Shown one piece after another: positions 16,363 through 26,531 of a stretch of 64,000 nt of DNA. The stretch lies in contig JAGB01000002.1 in the NCBI GenBank assembly GCA_000526435.1, positions 744,001 to 808,000 on the forward strand. The letters run 5' to 3'. The stretch is from Caldicoprobacter oshimai DSM 21659. GTDB taxonomy: Bacteria; Bacillota; Clostridia; Caldicoprobacterales; Caldicoprobacteraceae. Position 1 is the stretch's first letter; each line of letters begins with the position of its first letter. The position numbers and the translations under genes are program-made. The notes under the pieces are model-generated. The model was given only the letters and a program-made list of their open reading frames with translations, had not been told where the DNA came from and did no database searches.

Positions 16363-17838
16363 CTATTCAAGAGTCAGCACTACCACAGACTTGGATGGAA
16401 GCTTGACCTCCAGCACGTTATCCACCAGAGCCGCATCGCTAAAGGCCACCGGCTTGACAGCATTGGGTTCATCAAAGGTATTATGGGCATTCATCTCAGA
16501 GGATGTCAATATGGTTCCACTGACCCTAGTCCTGCGAGTTCCCCTCAGCTCACAGCGTATATCGGCTACCGTGTTGGGATCCAGATTGCACAGCGATATA
16601 TGGATCTTGCCGTGATCATCCTCGGAAGCAGAGGCGCTGACCTGAGGAATGCCCTCGTCTCCGTAGCTGTACAGGCTGCTGGTAAACTCCAGAGACAGCA
16701 GCTGAGCATCCTGATGGACCTTGTACATATCAAATACGTGATAGGTGGGAGTAACGATCATCTTTTCGCCCTCAGTCAGAATCATGGCCTGCAGCACGTT
16801 TACCGTTTGAGCCAGGTTGGCCATGTGCACCCTGTCGCAATGGTTGTTGAATATGTTGAGGTTGATGCCTGCCACCAGGGCGTCCCGCAGGGTATTTTGC
16901 TGATACAAAAATCCCGGATTGGTACCCGGCTCCACATCATACCATGTTCCCCACTCATCCACAATAAGCCCTACCCGCTTTTCGGGGTCATACCGATCCA
17001 TAATGGTGGAATGCTTGGTAATCAGCTCATCCATCATCAGCGTCTTCTTCATGGTCACAAACCATTCGCGCTCGTCAAACTGGGTGGCCGACCCCTTCTT
17101 TTGCCATGTCCCCGGCACGGTGTAATAATGCAGGCTCAGGCCATCCATATAGCGTCCAGCTTCCCTCATCAACACCTCAGTCCAGTGGTAGTTGGCGTCG
17201 GAGGGCCCGCAGGCAATCTTGTATATCCTGTTGCCGCTGAAATTGCGCACATAAGTGGCGTACTGGCGGAACAGGTCAGCATAATATTCAGGGCGCATGT
17301 TTCCTCCACAGCCCCAGTTCTCGTTCCCTATGCCAACATAAGGCAGTTTCCAGGGCTTTTCCCTGCCGTTTGCCCTTCTTAAGTTGGCCAGCCAAGAGTC
17401 ACCGTCAAAGGTTATGTACTCAATCCACTCGCGGAGCTCCCTGACGGTGCCGCTCCCCACATTGCCGGTGATATACGCGTCTGCACCCAGCAGCTCGCAC
17501 AGCCTGAAGTACTCATGAGTTCCAAAGTGGTTATTCTCCACCACCCCACCCCAGTGGGTATTGATGGTCTTGGGCCGGCTCTCATAGGGACCGATGCCAT
17601 CCCGCCAGTGGTATTCATCGGCAAAACACCCTCCCGGCCATCGGAGCACGGGCACTTTCACCTTCCTCAAGGCCTCAACCACATCATCACGTATGCCGTC
17701 GGTGTTGGGAATGGGCGAATCCTTGCCTACCCAGAACCCTTCATAGATGCACCTGCCAAGGTGCTCGGCAAAGTGCCCATAAATGTTTTTGTTTATCCTC
17801 CCCTTTTTGACATCGGCATTCAAGATCATCTTGATCAT
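16363..17838 (-). CDS. abfA: Alpha-L-arabinofuranosidase, GH51
   Basis: Removes arabinofuranosyl side groups from arabinoxylan or arabinan fragments; 491 residues, no signal peptide, so intracellular and acting on imported oligosaccharides. The GH51 acid/base Glu is at about residue 173 ([11 protein letters not shown]) and the nucleophile at about 295 (IVDEWGTWY). The C-terminal about 130 residues form the usual beta-sandwich. AAGGAGGGGG precedes the ATG. It has its own promoter with a palindromic operator candidate and faces a divergent ArsR-type regulator, the likely controller. Confidence 0.95.
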   Translation of the reverse strand: MIKMILNADVKKGRINKNIYGHFAEHLGRCIYEGFWVGKDSPIPNTDGIRDDVVEALRKVKVPVLRWPGGCFADEYHWRDGIGPYESRPKTINTHWGGVVENNHFGTHEYFRLCELLGADAYITGNVGSGTVRELREWIEYITFDGDSWLANLRRANGREKPWKLPYVGIGNENWGCGGNMRPEYYADLFRQYATYVRNFSGNRIYKIACGPSDANYHWTEVLMREAGRYMDGLSLHYYTVPGTWQKKGSATQFDEREWFVTMKKTLMMDELITKHSTIMDRYDPEKRVGLIVDEWGTWYDVEPGTNPGFLYQQNTLRDALVAGINLNIFNNHCDRVHMANLAQTVNVLQAMILTEGEKMIVTPTYHVFDMYKVHQDAQLLSLEFTSSLYSYGDEGIPQVSASASEDDHGKIHISLCNLDPNTVADIRCELRGTRRTRVSGTILTSSEMNAHNTFDEPNAVKPVAFSDAALVDNVLEVKLPSKSVVVLTLE

Positions 17839-17862
17839 TTAAAACCCCCTCCTTCTCACCTT

Positions 17863-17894
17863 TTAAGTGTTTAATGATTATGTTAAATGCTTAA
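17863..17894 (-). promoter_or_regulatory. Operator-like dyad upstream of abfA
   Basis: Inverted repeat TTAAGTGTTTAA (17863-17874) and TTAAATGCTTAA (17883-17894), 10 of 12 positions paired, between the abfA promoter and its ribosome site. The 12-8-12 form suits a winged-helix dimer such as the divergent ArsR-type regulator; this is inference. Confidence 0.5.
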
Positions 17895-17911
17895 TATAAT
17901 TGTTTGTATTC

Positions 17912-17941
17912 ATTATAAGGCGTCGATGCGATATCTGTCAA
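17912..17941 (-). promoter_or_regulatory. Promoter of abfA
   Basis: -35 TTGACA (17936-17941) and -10 TATAAT (17912-17917) with an 18-base spacer on the minus strand. Confidence 0.85.
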
Positions 17942-18185
17942 TTTTTTATTTATCAAATGGTTTTGAACACTTTTAATATATGCTTCATACATGAAATACG
18001 CGGCTATTAAAGCATTACAGCCGCAGATACGCCTCTCAACATCGGTTTAAATAACGCGTGCCACACACTGTGTAAACACAAAAACATACCTACACTATAA
18101 AAAGCAACAGCAATACAAAACGCGTTCTTATAATATTAATGGGCTGTCGGCGACAGAGACAGACTTCTTGGCGGCAGACACATGC

Positions 18186-18214
18186 TTTACTATCTTGATT
18201 AAGCGGTTTATAAT
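18186..18214 (+). promoter_or_regulatory. Promoter of the ArsR-type regulator gene
   Basis: -35 TTTACT (18186-18191), 17-base spacer, -10 TATAAT (18209-18214), plus strand, about 90 bases upstream of the coding region. Confidence 0.6.
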
Positions 18215-18311
18215 ACTATTAATTACAAAGCTATGCCAAAGTACACGCCAAGTTACAGAAGGGAGGAAAAGGCGCATTCCCAGCCCAACAAGGTCAAAAT
18301 GACGGAACTTC

Positions 18312-19247
18312 ATGCGCCGTACCTGTATGAAGATAGACACCACCGAAAGATGGCTGCCTGTATACGAAGCACTGGCCAGCAATGTAAGGCTGAGGATAAT
18401 AAACCTGCTGGCCCAAAAACCGATGAACATCAAAGAGCTGGCCGAAAAGCTGAATCTCAGCAATGCAATCATGACCATGCATATAAGAAAACTTGAAAAG
18501 GCCGGCATCATAAAAGCCGAGATAACCCCTTGTAGGGGTGGTATACAAAAACTATGCAGCCTGGCAATAGATTCGCTGGAAATATCCTTCCCAACAGGTC
18601 AAAAGCCCGAAAGGAAGTACCACGAGATATCCATCCCTGTAGGACACTATACCGATTTTAAGGTGACGCCCACCTGCGGGCTGGCCAGCCACGAAAAAGT
18701 CATAGGCCATTTCGATGACCCCCGCTATTTCCTTGACCCCGAAAGGGTAAACGCCAGAATCCTGTGGTTTACGCAGGGGTATGTGGAATACAAAATCCCG
18801 AATTACCTTCTGCCCAACCAGCAACCCGAAGAGCTGGAGATTTCAATGGAGCTGGGCTCCGAAGCCCCGGGCGTTAACGATAATTGGCCATCGGATATAT
18901 CCTTCTTCATCAACGGAGTATACATCGGGAACTGGACCAGCCCCGGCGATTTTGGGGGAAAAAGGGGAATATATACCCCTTCATGGTGGAGCAATAACAT
19001 AAATCAGTATGGCCTTTTAAAGGTTATACGCGTAAACGACAAAGGGAGCTTCATCGATGGGGAAAAGCTGTCAGAGGTGACCATTGAAGATCTATCCCTC
19101 ACGCTGAAGCAGTGGTCGTTTCGCATCGCGGTTCTGGACGACGCAAAACACATAGGAGGAATCACCCTTTACGGCAAAGGGTTTGGAAACTATGACCAGG
19201 ATATCGTGGTTCGCGTGTATTACACCGTGAAAAGCTTAAAAAAATAG
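18312..19247 (+). CDS. ArsR-type winged-helix regulator with C-terminal sensor domain
   Basis: A 311-residue transcription factor. Residues about 10-85 are an ArsR/SmtB-like winged helix (LASNVRLRIINLLAQKPMNIKELAEKLNLSNAIMTMHIRKLEKAGIIK in blocks), followed by about 220 residues rich in Trp, Tyr, Gly and Asn (WWSNNINQYG, GGITLYGKGFGNY) that look like a beta-sheet ligand domain, probably for sugars. Divergent from abfA, so most likely its regulator. Starts at 18312 or 18327 are possible; neither has a good ribosome site, so the start is uncertain. Its stop lies within the terminator of the convergent phosphorylase operon. Confidence 0.8.
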   Translation: MRRTCMKIDTTERWLPVYEALASNVRLRIINLLAQKPMNIKELAEKLNLSNAIMTMHIRKLEKAGIIKAEITPCRGGIQKLCSLAIDSLEISFPTGQKPERKYHEISIPVGHYTDFKVTPTCGLASHEKVIGHFDDPRYFLDPERVNARILWFTQGYVEYKIPNYLLPNQQPEELEISMELGSEAPGVNDNWPSDISFFINGVYIGNWTSPGDFGGKRGIYTPSWWSNNINQYGLLKVIRVNDKGSFIDGEKLSEVTIEDLSLTLKQWSFRIAVLDDAKHIGGITLYGKGFGNYDQDIVVRVYYTVKSLKK

Positions 19248-19278
19248 ACAATCCCCACCTCTGTCTAAGGCAGGGATT
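19238..19278 (-). terminator. Terminator of the ycj-like operon
   Basis: On the minus strand AATCCC pairs with GGGATT (arms 19273-19278 and 19250-19255) around an inner GCCT/AGGT stem, followed after six bases by seven T. It overlaps the end of the convergent regulator gene. Confidence 0.6.
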
Positions 19279-19331
19279 ACTTTATGCTTGCTCTCCTTAG
19301 CTGTTTGCACAAAACTTAATCAAGTCCATAA

Positions 19332-21050
19332 TTATTCAATTACAATCCATCTCGCTTGATATGGCAACATCTCTATAAATTCATTATAAATCTTCTCGTC
19401 ACTTATTATATCAATGCCCCTAAAATCATTAGGAATTGAGACCTTTTCACTTGAAACATTTACAAGTACTAAAATCTTCTCGTTTGACCTATCATTATAC
19501 CTTATAAACGAAAATATTCTGCCATCCAAAAATACGACTTTCTGCGAGGCATTAGGCGAAAAGGCGGGGTGCCTTCTCCTGATTTTTATAAGTTTAGAAA
19601 GTTCATTAAATACCAAATTTCTAAGAGTATTACTCTGTTCAATCTCTCGGCACACAAGCTTATAATTCAATTTTTCCCTATTTATTCTCCTGTTTATACC
19701 CGATTCTATTACCCCCTCATACCAATTCTGCGAACCTAATAAGCTGTGAATATATATCCCTGGAACTCCTCTTAATGACAACAGTATGGCATGAGCCGCA
19801 ATAAATTTATTGACTCTTTCTTGCATATTTTTAGATTTTGGATCAGTCAGCGCATCCATATAAGTAATATTAAGCTCATAAGGACTTTGGGAACCATCAC
19901 TATTGAACCTATAGCTTATTTTTCCTCCATGATTTATGACAGTATTGACCATCATCTGTACTTCATCATCTGATAAAATCCCTTCAACGGGTCTAAGCCC
20001 TATTCCATCATGAGATGCTAAAAAATTAAAATACGTAGTATATTCAGAAAGAGGCGTACTCTCTAAAGATTTAGCCCATTTGCTCAATTTTTCAGCATTA
20101 CCAGTAATAAAGGAAAAAAGCACCAAAGGAGGCAAAGGAAATTGATATACCAGATGCGCCTCATCATACCCGTTACCAAAGTAGCTTATATTATCCTTGT
20201 GCGGAACATTGGTCTCTGTAATGATCATAGTACCTGGAAATACTTCATCCAATACCAACCTTATTAACTTTACAACCGCATGGGTCTCTTTAAGATGCAT
20301 GCAAGTGGTGCCCAGCTTTTTCCATACAAACCCCACCGCATCCAGCCTTATAAACCTTGCCCCGTTATAAGCATAAGTTAAAATAACATTGAGAACCTCC
20401 AATAAAACATTGGGATTTGAAAAATTTAGATCTATTTGATCATCGCTGAAAGTAGTCCAAAGGTATTTTACGCCTTCAGCTGTCTCAAAAGGCGTCAGTA
20501 AAGGCAATGCCCTTGGCCTTATAACAGTTGAATAATCTTCATTAGGGTCTGCAACAATAAAATAATTTTTATATTTACCCTTACATTTGAGGAAACTTTG
20601 AAACCATTTGCTGGATTTCGAAACATGATTTATAACAGCATCCAGCATCAAATCAAATTTCTTTGATAATTCCCTAACATCATCCCAACTGCCCAATTTA
20701 TCGTCTACTTTGTAATAATCTACCACCGAAAATCCATCATCAGAAGTATAAGGAAACATTGGAAGTATATGGACTGCTGTTATAACATCATCAGCATAAG
20801 TACTCAAAAACTTATTCAATGTTACAAGAGGTTTTTCTTCTTCATCTTTAATCGAATCTGCATAGGTAATGAGCATAACATCATTTTCAGTAACCCAACC
20901 TTTAGGGCTGTAATTTTTTGCCTTATTTTTCCAAATATTTATAAAGGCATCAAACGACTTATATAATCGTCTGCTTTTTTCTCCATATAGCACTTGAAGA
21001 AGTTCCATTAATTTTGGGGAATAATCATTACTTAATGCCATCAATGTCAT
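19332..21050 (-). CDS. GH13_18 glycoside phosphorylase (YcjM-like)
   Basis: Sucrose-phosphorylase-type enzyme, about 572 residues, using phosphate to split an alpha-glucoside and release alpha-glucose 1-phosphate. Catalytic residues of the family, numbered from the upstream ATG at 21074, are Asp245 (FIRLDAVGF), Glu287 (IITETN) and Asp356 (ASHDGIG); the N-terminal MLITYADS block is also present. The best start is ATG 21050, with AAGGAGG six bases upstream; an earlier ATG adds eight residues. E. coli YcjM, of similar size and context, is reported as a glucosylglycerate phosphorylase; that substrate, sucrose or another glucoside are all possible. Last gene of the ten-gene island. Confidence 0.85.
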   Translation of the reverse strand: MTLMALSNDYSPKLMELLQVLYGEKSRRLYKSFDAFINIWKNKAKNYSPKGWVTENDVMLITYADSIKDEEEKPLVTLNKFLSTYADDVITAVHILPMFPYTSDDGFSVVDYYKVDDKLGSWDDVRELSKKFDLMLDAVINHVSKSSKWFQSFLKCKGKYKNYFIVADPNEDYSTVIRPRALPLLTPFETAEGVKYLWTTFSDDQIDLNFSNPNVLLEVLNVILTYAYNGARFIRLDAVGFVWKKLGTTCMHLKETHAVVKLIRLVLDEVFPGTMIITETNVPHKDNISYFGNGYDEAHLVYQFPLPPLVLFSFITGNAEKLSKWAKSLESTPLSEYTTYFNFLASHDGIGLRPVEGILSDDEVQMMVNTVINHGGKISYRFNSDGSQSPYELNITYMDALTDPKSKNMQERVNKFIAAHAILLSLRGVPGIYIHSLLGSQNWYEGVIESGINRRINREKLNYKLVCREIEQSNTLRNLVFNELSKLIKIRRRHPAFSPNASQKVVFLDGRIFSFIRYNDRSNEKILVLVNVSSEKVSIPNDFRGIDIISDEKIYNEFIEMLPYQARWIVIE

Positions 21051-21110
21051 CAAAAGCCTCCTTAAACTTTTCAATAAAATTATTTCATCCCGAACATCTT
21101 ATCTTTTAAA

Positions 21111-23504
21111 TCAAGATAAATAATCCTCTGCTTTTACATCAGGAGAACACCCTTGTTGAGATTCTTTTCTATAAGGCAAAACAAGCCTCTTTTCTAAAAT
21201 ATATTTTTCACCATAAACCATGATATCAGTAATTCCATCGTCCTTTGAAGTAATTTCAATCTTATCCCTATCGATACTTATATGAATCTTCCTTAGCTTC
21301 AATTTTATGTCAAACTCTAATCCTTCCCATTCATATGGCAATGCGGGATTTAATTCCAATATGCCTTCATTATTAAAGACACCTCCAAATCCAATAACAG
21401 CCGCAAGCCAAATGCCTCCCATAGAAGCTGCATGTATTCCATTATCAGACGAATTTGGATTTTGTCCCATATCAATCATAGACGCTTGTTTAAAGCACTC
21501 GTATGCTGCCTGAATATCATCAAAAAAAGTAGCAACAATACTGTGTATAGCCATACTCAACGATGAATCATGAATAGTTCTAGCTTCATAATATTTCCAG
21601 TTTTTTTCAATCACCTCCTTATCGAATAGGTTTTTTAATACATACAAAAGCATAACGACGTCTGCTTGCTTTAACACCTGCATGTTAACAACCTGATCCC
21701 GAGAATAATCTAATAATATACTCTGCTTTGCTTCGCTATTTCTGTATTTATCTATATCAATTTGCTTTTTAGATAAAAAGGTGTCATCCTGTGGAATAAT
21801 TCCGTTTTCATTTGGTTTAGGTAGATATAGTTTGTTATATACATCTAAATAAGTGTCGTACCTCTTTTTTAGATTTAATTTACGGTCTAAGAATTCAAAC
21901 GCTTCTCTGTCTATTTCAGGTAATAGGTCATATAAACGCAGTGCTATTGATATAACGTAGTGCGCCATATAATTGGTATAAGCATTGTTATCCACATGTT
22001 CCGTGTATTCGTCAGGCCCTATCACATCCAGTATTTCATATCTCGACTTATTACTGTTCCACTTTGCTCTGCTGCACCAAAACCAAGCGCATTCAAAAAT
22101 TATCTCGCTTCCATACTTTTTCAAAAAATCTACATCGTCTGTAGAAAGATAGTAGTTCCAAACCGCATACGCAATATCGGCCGTGATATGATGCTCTTTT
22201 ATCCCTGACCATACCCTCGTAGGCTCACCAGTTATAATATTTATTGCAGCCCATTCAGGCGTTTCTTCTTCCCCTGTATAAGCGCTTTCCCAAGGATACA
22301 TAGCCCCTTCATATCCGTATTGTTTAGCTTTTTTTCTAGCACCTTCCAATGTCAAATACCTATACTTTAGTAGTTGCCCTGCAATGTTTGGCATATTATA
22401 TTGAAAATACGGCAAAATAAACAGTTCAGTATCCCAGAACACATGCCCTTTATATCCCTCACCAGTTAAGCCTTTTGCTCCAACACTAAACCTTTCATCA
22501 TGCATGGGCGTCATTATAAGTAAATGATATTGCGCAAACCGCAAAGCAAGTTGATCAACACTGTTTTTGCTTTCAACCCTTACTTCTACATCTTTCCAAT
22601 ATTGTCTCCATTTTGATTTGCTTTTCTCAAAAAGCTCATCATAGCTTGATAAAGAACAAATCTTTAAGTGCTCCAGGGAATCATGTCTCATCTCCTGAAG
22701 GTTATATTTTTCTGCGTACTCCTTATCTCTTGAAGTAAAAACATTAGCAAACTTTTCAAAATTTATAGTTAAATTTTTTTTAGCTTTAAACTCGTACAGT
22801 CCAAAAATACTACGCCTTTCAAGAAAAAAATCTTTCCGTATATAGAAGATTCTATTCATTTTATTCTCTAAGTAACAAGAACAACAGCAGTTTATAACAA
22901 AGTCGATATTGGATTCGGTAGTTGTTTGGATAAGCTGGAGATATTCTTTCTCATAAACTCTTTTTTCTCCATCTTTAAAATGTTGCACACCCGAATTAGT
23001 CATTTTCCCATTAATTCCAGTTTTTATTTTTACTATTGCATCCTCATCAATAGGGGTAATAGAAACTTTAATCCCTATAAAATGCAAATCACCAAGGGAT
23101 ACAAATCTTCTAAATAATAATCTATATCTCAAGCCCTTGGGGCTTTCCCATAGTACTTCTCTTACCAATTCTCCATCTTTAAGATTAAGATATCGTGAAT
23201 ATTCAAGTATTTTCCCATAAGTCAACGAAAACAATTCTGAATTCAGGTATATTTGCATTTCCACCACATCGGCAGCATTAGGAAGTTCTGTTACTTCATT
23301 AACATCTGCCTTATTATACGTACCTGCAACAAACATATTCCTAATCTGACCTACATAGGGCTCCTCAAAAGATGACCTTAACCCTAAATATCCATTACCC
23401 AAAGCCATAATGCTTTCACATTTATTTTGATATCTAAGATCGAAATCTTCTTCCGCCAAAATCCAATTCTCGTATTCACCGGTACCTTTGCTATAACTAA
23501 GCAT
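21111..23504 (-). CDS. GH65 disaccharide phosphorylase (YcjT / kojibiose phosphorylase-like)
   Basis: Inverting phosphorylase, 797 residues, releasing beta-glucose 1-phosphate from a glucose disaccharide. Parts: N-terminal beta-sandwich (about 1-270), helical linker, (alpha/alpha)6 barrel (about 320-700), small C-terminal beta domain. Signatures: FWDTELFILPYF near 356-367, EGAMYPWESA near 399-408, and general-acid Glu499 in GPDEYTEHVDNNAYTN. Specificity (kojibiose, maltose, trehalose, nigerose) cannot be fixed from sequence, but synteny with E. coli ycjT and the nearby beta-phosphoglucomutase favour kojibiose-like activity. Odd: a CCCSC run at about 206-210. AAAAGGAG lies 8 bases before the ATG. 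Confidence 0.9.
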   Translation of the reverse strand: MLSYSKGTGEYENWILAEEDFDLRYQNKCESIMALGNGYLGLRSSFEEPYVGQIRNMFVAGTYNKADVNEVTELPNAADVVEMQIYLNSELFSLTYGKILEYSRYLNLKDGELVREVLWESPKGLRYRLLFRRFVSLGDLHFIGIKVSITPIDEDAIVKIKTGINGKMTNSGVQHFKDGEKRVYEKEYLQLIQTTTESNIDFVINCCCSCYLENKMNRIFYIRKDFFLERRSIFGLYEFKAKKNLTINFEKFANVFTSRDKEYAEKYNLQEMRHDSLEHLKICSLSSYDELFEKSKSKWRQYWKDVEVRVESKNSVDQLALRFAQYHLLIMTPMHDERFSVGAKGLTGEGYKGHVFWDTELFILPYFQYNMPNIAGQLLKYRYLTLEGARKKAKQYGYEGAMYPWESAYTGEEETPEWAAINIITGEPTRVWSGIKEHHITADIAYAVWNYYLSTDDVDFLKKYGSEIIFECAWFWCSRAKWNSNKSRYEILDVIGPDEYTEHVDNNAYTNYMAHYVISIALRLYDLLPEIDREAFEFLDRKLNLKKRYDTYLDVYNKLYLPKPNENGIIPQDDTFLSKKQIDIDKYRNSEAKQSILLDYSRDQVVNMQVLKQADVVMLLYVLKNLFDKEVIEKNWKYYEARTIHDSSLSMAIHSIVATFFDDIQAAYECFKQASMIDMGQNPNSSDNGIHAASMGGIWLAAVIGFGGVFNNEGILELNPALPYEWEGLEFDIKLKLRKIHISIDRDKIEITSKDDGITDIMVYGEKYILEKRLVLPYRKESQQGCSPDVKAEDYLS

Positions 23505-23531
23505 ATCACCTACTCCTTTTAAGTTGTTAAG

Positions 23532-24572
23532 TTATATAATCATTGGTTGTCCTTTCTCAGCGGATTCATACATAGCATCTATTATTTTTTGTATCATAAG
23601 AGCCTCTTCAACTTTACATACCGGAAGTTTTCCCTCAATACAGCTCATTATAAAATCAGTGATGCTTTCATAATGCTTATCGACTTCTGGCAAAAACGGC
23701 AGCTCTATATTAGTTAAACTACTACCATTTTCAGAATATATCTCAGCCGGAAATACCGAAGCACCTGCTTTTTCCCCAAAAAGATGCACGTTCATGACTT
23801 TACTTTCTTTAATATTTAAAGCAAATGAAGTTTCTATATTTATACAGGACCCATCCTTAAACCTAATAAACCCAAACGCAGAATCCTCAACTGTAAACTT
23901 GGTATAATCCCATGAACCCATCAGGCCAATACCCGGCCTGTTGCCAATTTTTTGATATGTGCATGCTAAAACACACTCTGGCTCTGGATATCCCATCAAA
24001 TACAACGCAGTATCCAACGTGTGTATGCCTATATCGATAAGCGGTCCCCCTCCTTGCAATTCCTTATTAATAAATGTTCCCCAGCCCGGAATACCCCTCC
24101 TTCTTAAAGCCTGTACTCTAGCTGCGTATATATCCCCAAATACTCCTTTATCAATTAATTCTTTTATAGCCTTTACTTCGCTAGAATGTCTATAATGAAA
24201 GTTAAAGGTAAGTATCTTCTTATTTTTTTGTACAGCCTCATACATTTTTAAAGCTTCTGCATAATTGATAGCGGGAGGTTTTTCACATAAAACATGGCAA
24301 CCAGCATTTAAGGCATTCACAGTAACCACAGAATGATATTTATTGGTAACACAAACGCTTACAGCATCTAAACTTTCATTTTCTAGCATTTTTCTATAAT
24401 CTTGGTAGACCTTAGGTATACCAAATTTATTAGCTATATACTTCGCACGTTCTAAATTAACATCGCACACAGCAATTACGTCAACTTTATCTGCATGTCT
24501 GCTGTAATTCGGAATATGAGATACTTCCGCTATTTGTCCTGCACCTATAACCCCTATTCGCAATTTCCCCAT
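23532..24572 (-). CDS. Gfo/Idh/MocA dehydrogenase (YcjS-like)
   Basis: NAD(P)-dependent sugar dehydrogenase, 346 residues. N-terminal Rossmann motif GVIGAGQIAEVSHIPNY (about 7-23), CEKPP at about 95-99 with the conserved lysine, and IGIHTLDTALYLMG containing the catalytic His/Asp pair. E. coli YcjS oxidises D-glucosides at C3; the position next to YcjR- and YcjQ-like genes supports the same step here. An ATG at 24593 lies inside the previous gene; ATG 24572 comes one base after that gene's stop and has AAGGTGGTG 8 bases upstream. Confidence 0.87.
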   Translation of the reverse strand: MGKLRIGVIGAGQIAEVSHIPNYSRHADKVDVIAVCDVNLERAKYIANKFGIPKVYQDYRKMLENESLDAVSVCVTNKYHSVVTVNALNAGCHVLCEKPPAINYAEALKMYEAVQKNKKILTFNFHYRHSSEVKAIKELIDKGVFGDIYAARVQALRRRGIPGWGTFINKELQGGGPLIDIGIHTLDTALYLMGYPEPECVLACTYQKIGNRPGIGLMGSWDYTKFTVEDSAFGFIRFKDGSCINIETSFALNIKESKVMNVHLFGEKAGASVFPAEIYSENGSSLTNIELPFLPEVDKHYESITDFIMSCIEGKLPVCKVEEALMIQKIIDAMYESAEKGQPMII

Positions 24573-24573
24573 T

Positions 24574-25380
24574 CTAACGCACCACCTTAGCAATACACTG
24601 TTTTATATATTCTACAGACTTTCTATATTCTACAACGGGGTCATCTCCAAGAACTCGACACTCAAAGGCCATATATCCATCAAAACCTATGTCATGTAAC
24701 GCCTTAAAACCGCTCACAAAATCCATATGGCCATCTCCTGGTTGGTACCTATGACTATCCGCAATGTGAACATGGCCTATAAGATTACCACACTCTATAA
24801 TGCTACGCGCAATATCTTTCTCCTCAATATTCATATGAAAGAAATCAGCTGTGATTTGCACATGTTTAAAGCCACCTGCAAGTATTAATTCTTTGGCAGC
24901 ACCTAGCGTGTTAACCATGTGATCTTCATATCTGTTTAACGGTTCAAATAAAATGACTGTACCAGTTCTTTCAGCTATAATATCAAGCTTGCCTAAAGAA
25001 TCCAATAATACAGCCCTATCCTCCTGTGGTGACCTTGGGGGTACTAAGGGAGGCAACCTCAATGAAAACATTCCCCAGGCAGCAGGCACTACTATACCTT
25101 TAGCTCCTATCTTTCCTGCACATTTCAGTATTTTTTCTATATCCTGCAATGCCTGCCTACGCCTTTCTTCTTGAAAGTCACCTATCCATCCTCTGTATCC
25201 ACCACAGACGCTTGAAATAGGAACGCCTGTTTTTACAACAGCTTCTTCCACTTCTTCAAACCTATTAACAAGCACATTGCCATCTACCTCATAGGCATCA
25301 AATCCCAAATCTTTAACCATCATTAATTTTTCAATAAAATTATCTGGAAAAAAAGGTTTATCCTGCGTTGCTAGCTTCAT
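24574..25380 (-). CDS. TIM-barrel sugar epimerase (YcjR-like)
   Basis: A 268-residue xylose-isomerase-like TIM barrel. Metal-binding positions are visible: Glu in LFEPLNRYEDH, Asp/His in ITADFFHMN, His in GHVHIADS and Glu in FECRV. In E. coli, YcjR is a C4 epimerase of 3-keto-glucosides and 3-keto-gulosides; here the gene lies in the same Q-R-S order. GGAGG lies 9 bases before the ATG. The next gene begins one base after its stop. Confidence 0.85.
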   Translation of the reverse strand: MKLATQDKPFFPDNFIEKLMMVKDLGFDAYEVDGNVLVNRFEEVEEAVVKTGVPISSVCGGYRGWIGDFQEERRRQALQDIEKILKCAGKIGAKGIVVPAAWGMFSLRLPPLVPPRSPQEDRAVLLDSLGKLDIIAERTGTVILFEPLNRYEDHMVNTLGAAKELILAGGFKHVQITADFFHMNIEEKDIARSIIECGNLIGHVHIADSHRYQPGDGHMDFVSGFKALHDIGFDGYMAFECRVLGDDPVVEYRKSVEYIKQCIAKVVR

Positions 25381-25412
25381 AAATTCTATCCTCCCAAATA
25401 ATCAAAATTGCC

Positions 25413-26465
25413 CTAAAACTTCACACCCATTTTAATGCTCAAATGGGGTTCCCTATCTACAAACTTCATATAAGCTTCAGCGCATTCTTCAAATGGTACA
25501 ACAGGATACACTACATCTTCGCATTGTAAATACCCTTCCATGAGCATCTTCCAGCAAACATCTTCAATTCGTCTTCTGTTCCATCTTGGATAATCGGGAT
25601 TGGGTTCGCTGCATGCCCTGGAAAAAATTATTCTGCCATTATTGAAATGCGCCTCTCTACCTAAATTTAATCCTCCAAATTCTTTTGCAAAAGCAACATA
25701 AGAAATAGTACCCCCATAAGCCAATCCCCGGAGAGCGTGTTGCAACGCTGATACATGCCCACTTGTCTCGATAACAGCATCCACACCCATTTTATCTGTA
25801 AGCTTTTTAAGTTCAAATCCAACATCTACTTCATTAGGATCCAGAGCCACATCTGCTCCATTTTTAAGGGCAACATTTCTTCGGAGCTCTATAGGATCAA
25901 CGACAACGACAAGACTAGCCCCCAATTTTTTGCAAATCTGAGCCGCTATTTGCCCTATTGCTCCCAACCCAAAAACAGCCACTCTGTCACCCGGTCTTAT
26001 ATTTGCGTCCCTAACTCCACCTAAAGCAAACTGGGCAGGATCATAACACACCGCATTTTTCCACGAAACATTCTCCGGCACTTTTCTTAATCTATAATTA
26101 TTCACAGCATTAACAATATGAGTCTCTCGTATACCACCATATGAACAAACCCTGTCACCTATTTCGAAATCCTTAACATCAGCACCCTTTTCTATTATTC
26201 TGCCAACCCACTGATTACCAAGGTTCCACTCACCGAATTTTACCCCTTGTTCATCCTTGTCCTCCCTAGGTAAAAATAACTGCCATTCCGGATCATATTT
26301 TTCTTTAATAAAAGGGCTTTGTCCTCTAAAATCTGTAAGTTCTGTTCCATGCTTTGGAGATGCAAACTCTACTTTGACTTTAACTTCATTAGGCATTATT
26401 TCCCTATCCTCGTATTCAACTATAGCAGCCACTCTCGGCGCAACAGCCACCAACTGTCTAGGCAT
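25413..26465 (-). CDS. Medium-chain alcohol dehydrogenase-like sugar oxidoreductase (YcjQ-like)
   Basis: A 350-residue MDR-family enzyme. The N-terminal GroES-like domain contains HGTELTDFRG near 39-48; the Rossmann motif is VFGLGAIGQIAAQ at about 168-180. The usual structural-zinc four-cysteine loop is absent, as in some sugar dehydrogenases. E. coli YcjQ interconverts gulosides and 3-keto-gulosides; this is its positional and family counterpart. It precedes the YcjR-like gene by 32 bases. Confidence 0.85.
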   Translation of the reverse strand: MPRQLVAVAPRVAAIVEYEDREIMPNEVKVKVEFASPKHGTELTDFRGQSPFIKEKYDPEWQLFLPREDKDEQGVKFGEWNLGNQWVGRIIEKGADVKDFEIGDRVCSYGGIRETHIVNAVNNYRLRKVPENVSWKNAVCYDPAQFALGGVRDANIRPGDRVAVFGLGAIGQIAAQICKKLGASLVVVVDPIELRRNVALKNGADVALDPNEVDVGFELKKLTDKMGVDAVIETSGHVSALQHALRGLAYGGTISYVAFAKEFGGLNLGREAHFNNGRIIFSRACSEPNPDYPRWNRRRIEDVCWKMLMEGYLQCEDVVYPVVPFEECAEAYMKFVDREPHLSIKMGVKF

Positions 26466-26531
26466 ATTTTAATCCTCCTTTCTTATTGCACCATCTTTTA
26501 TCTTTGTCTGAAATGAAACTTTACTCAAACA

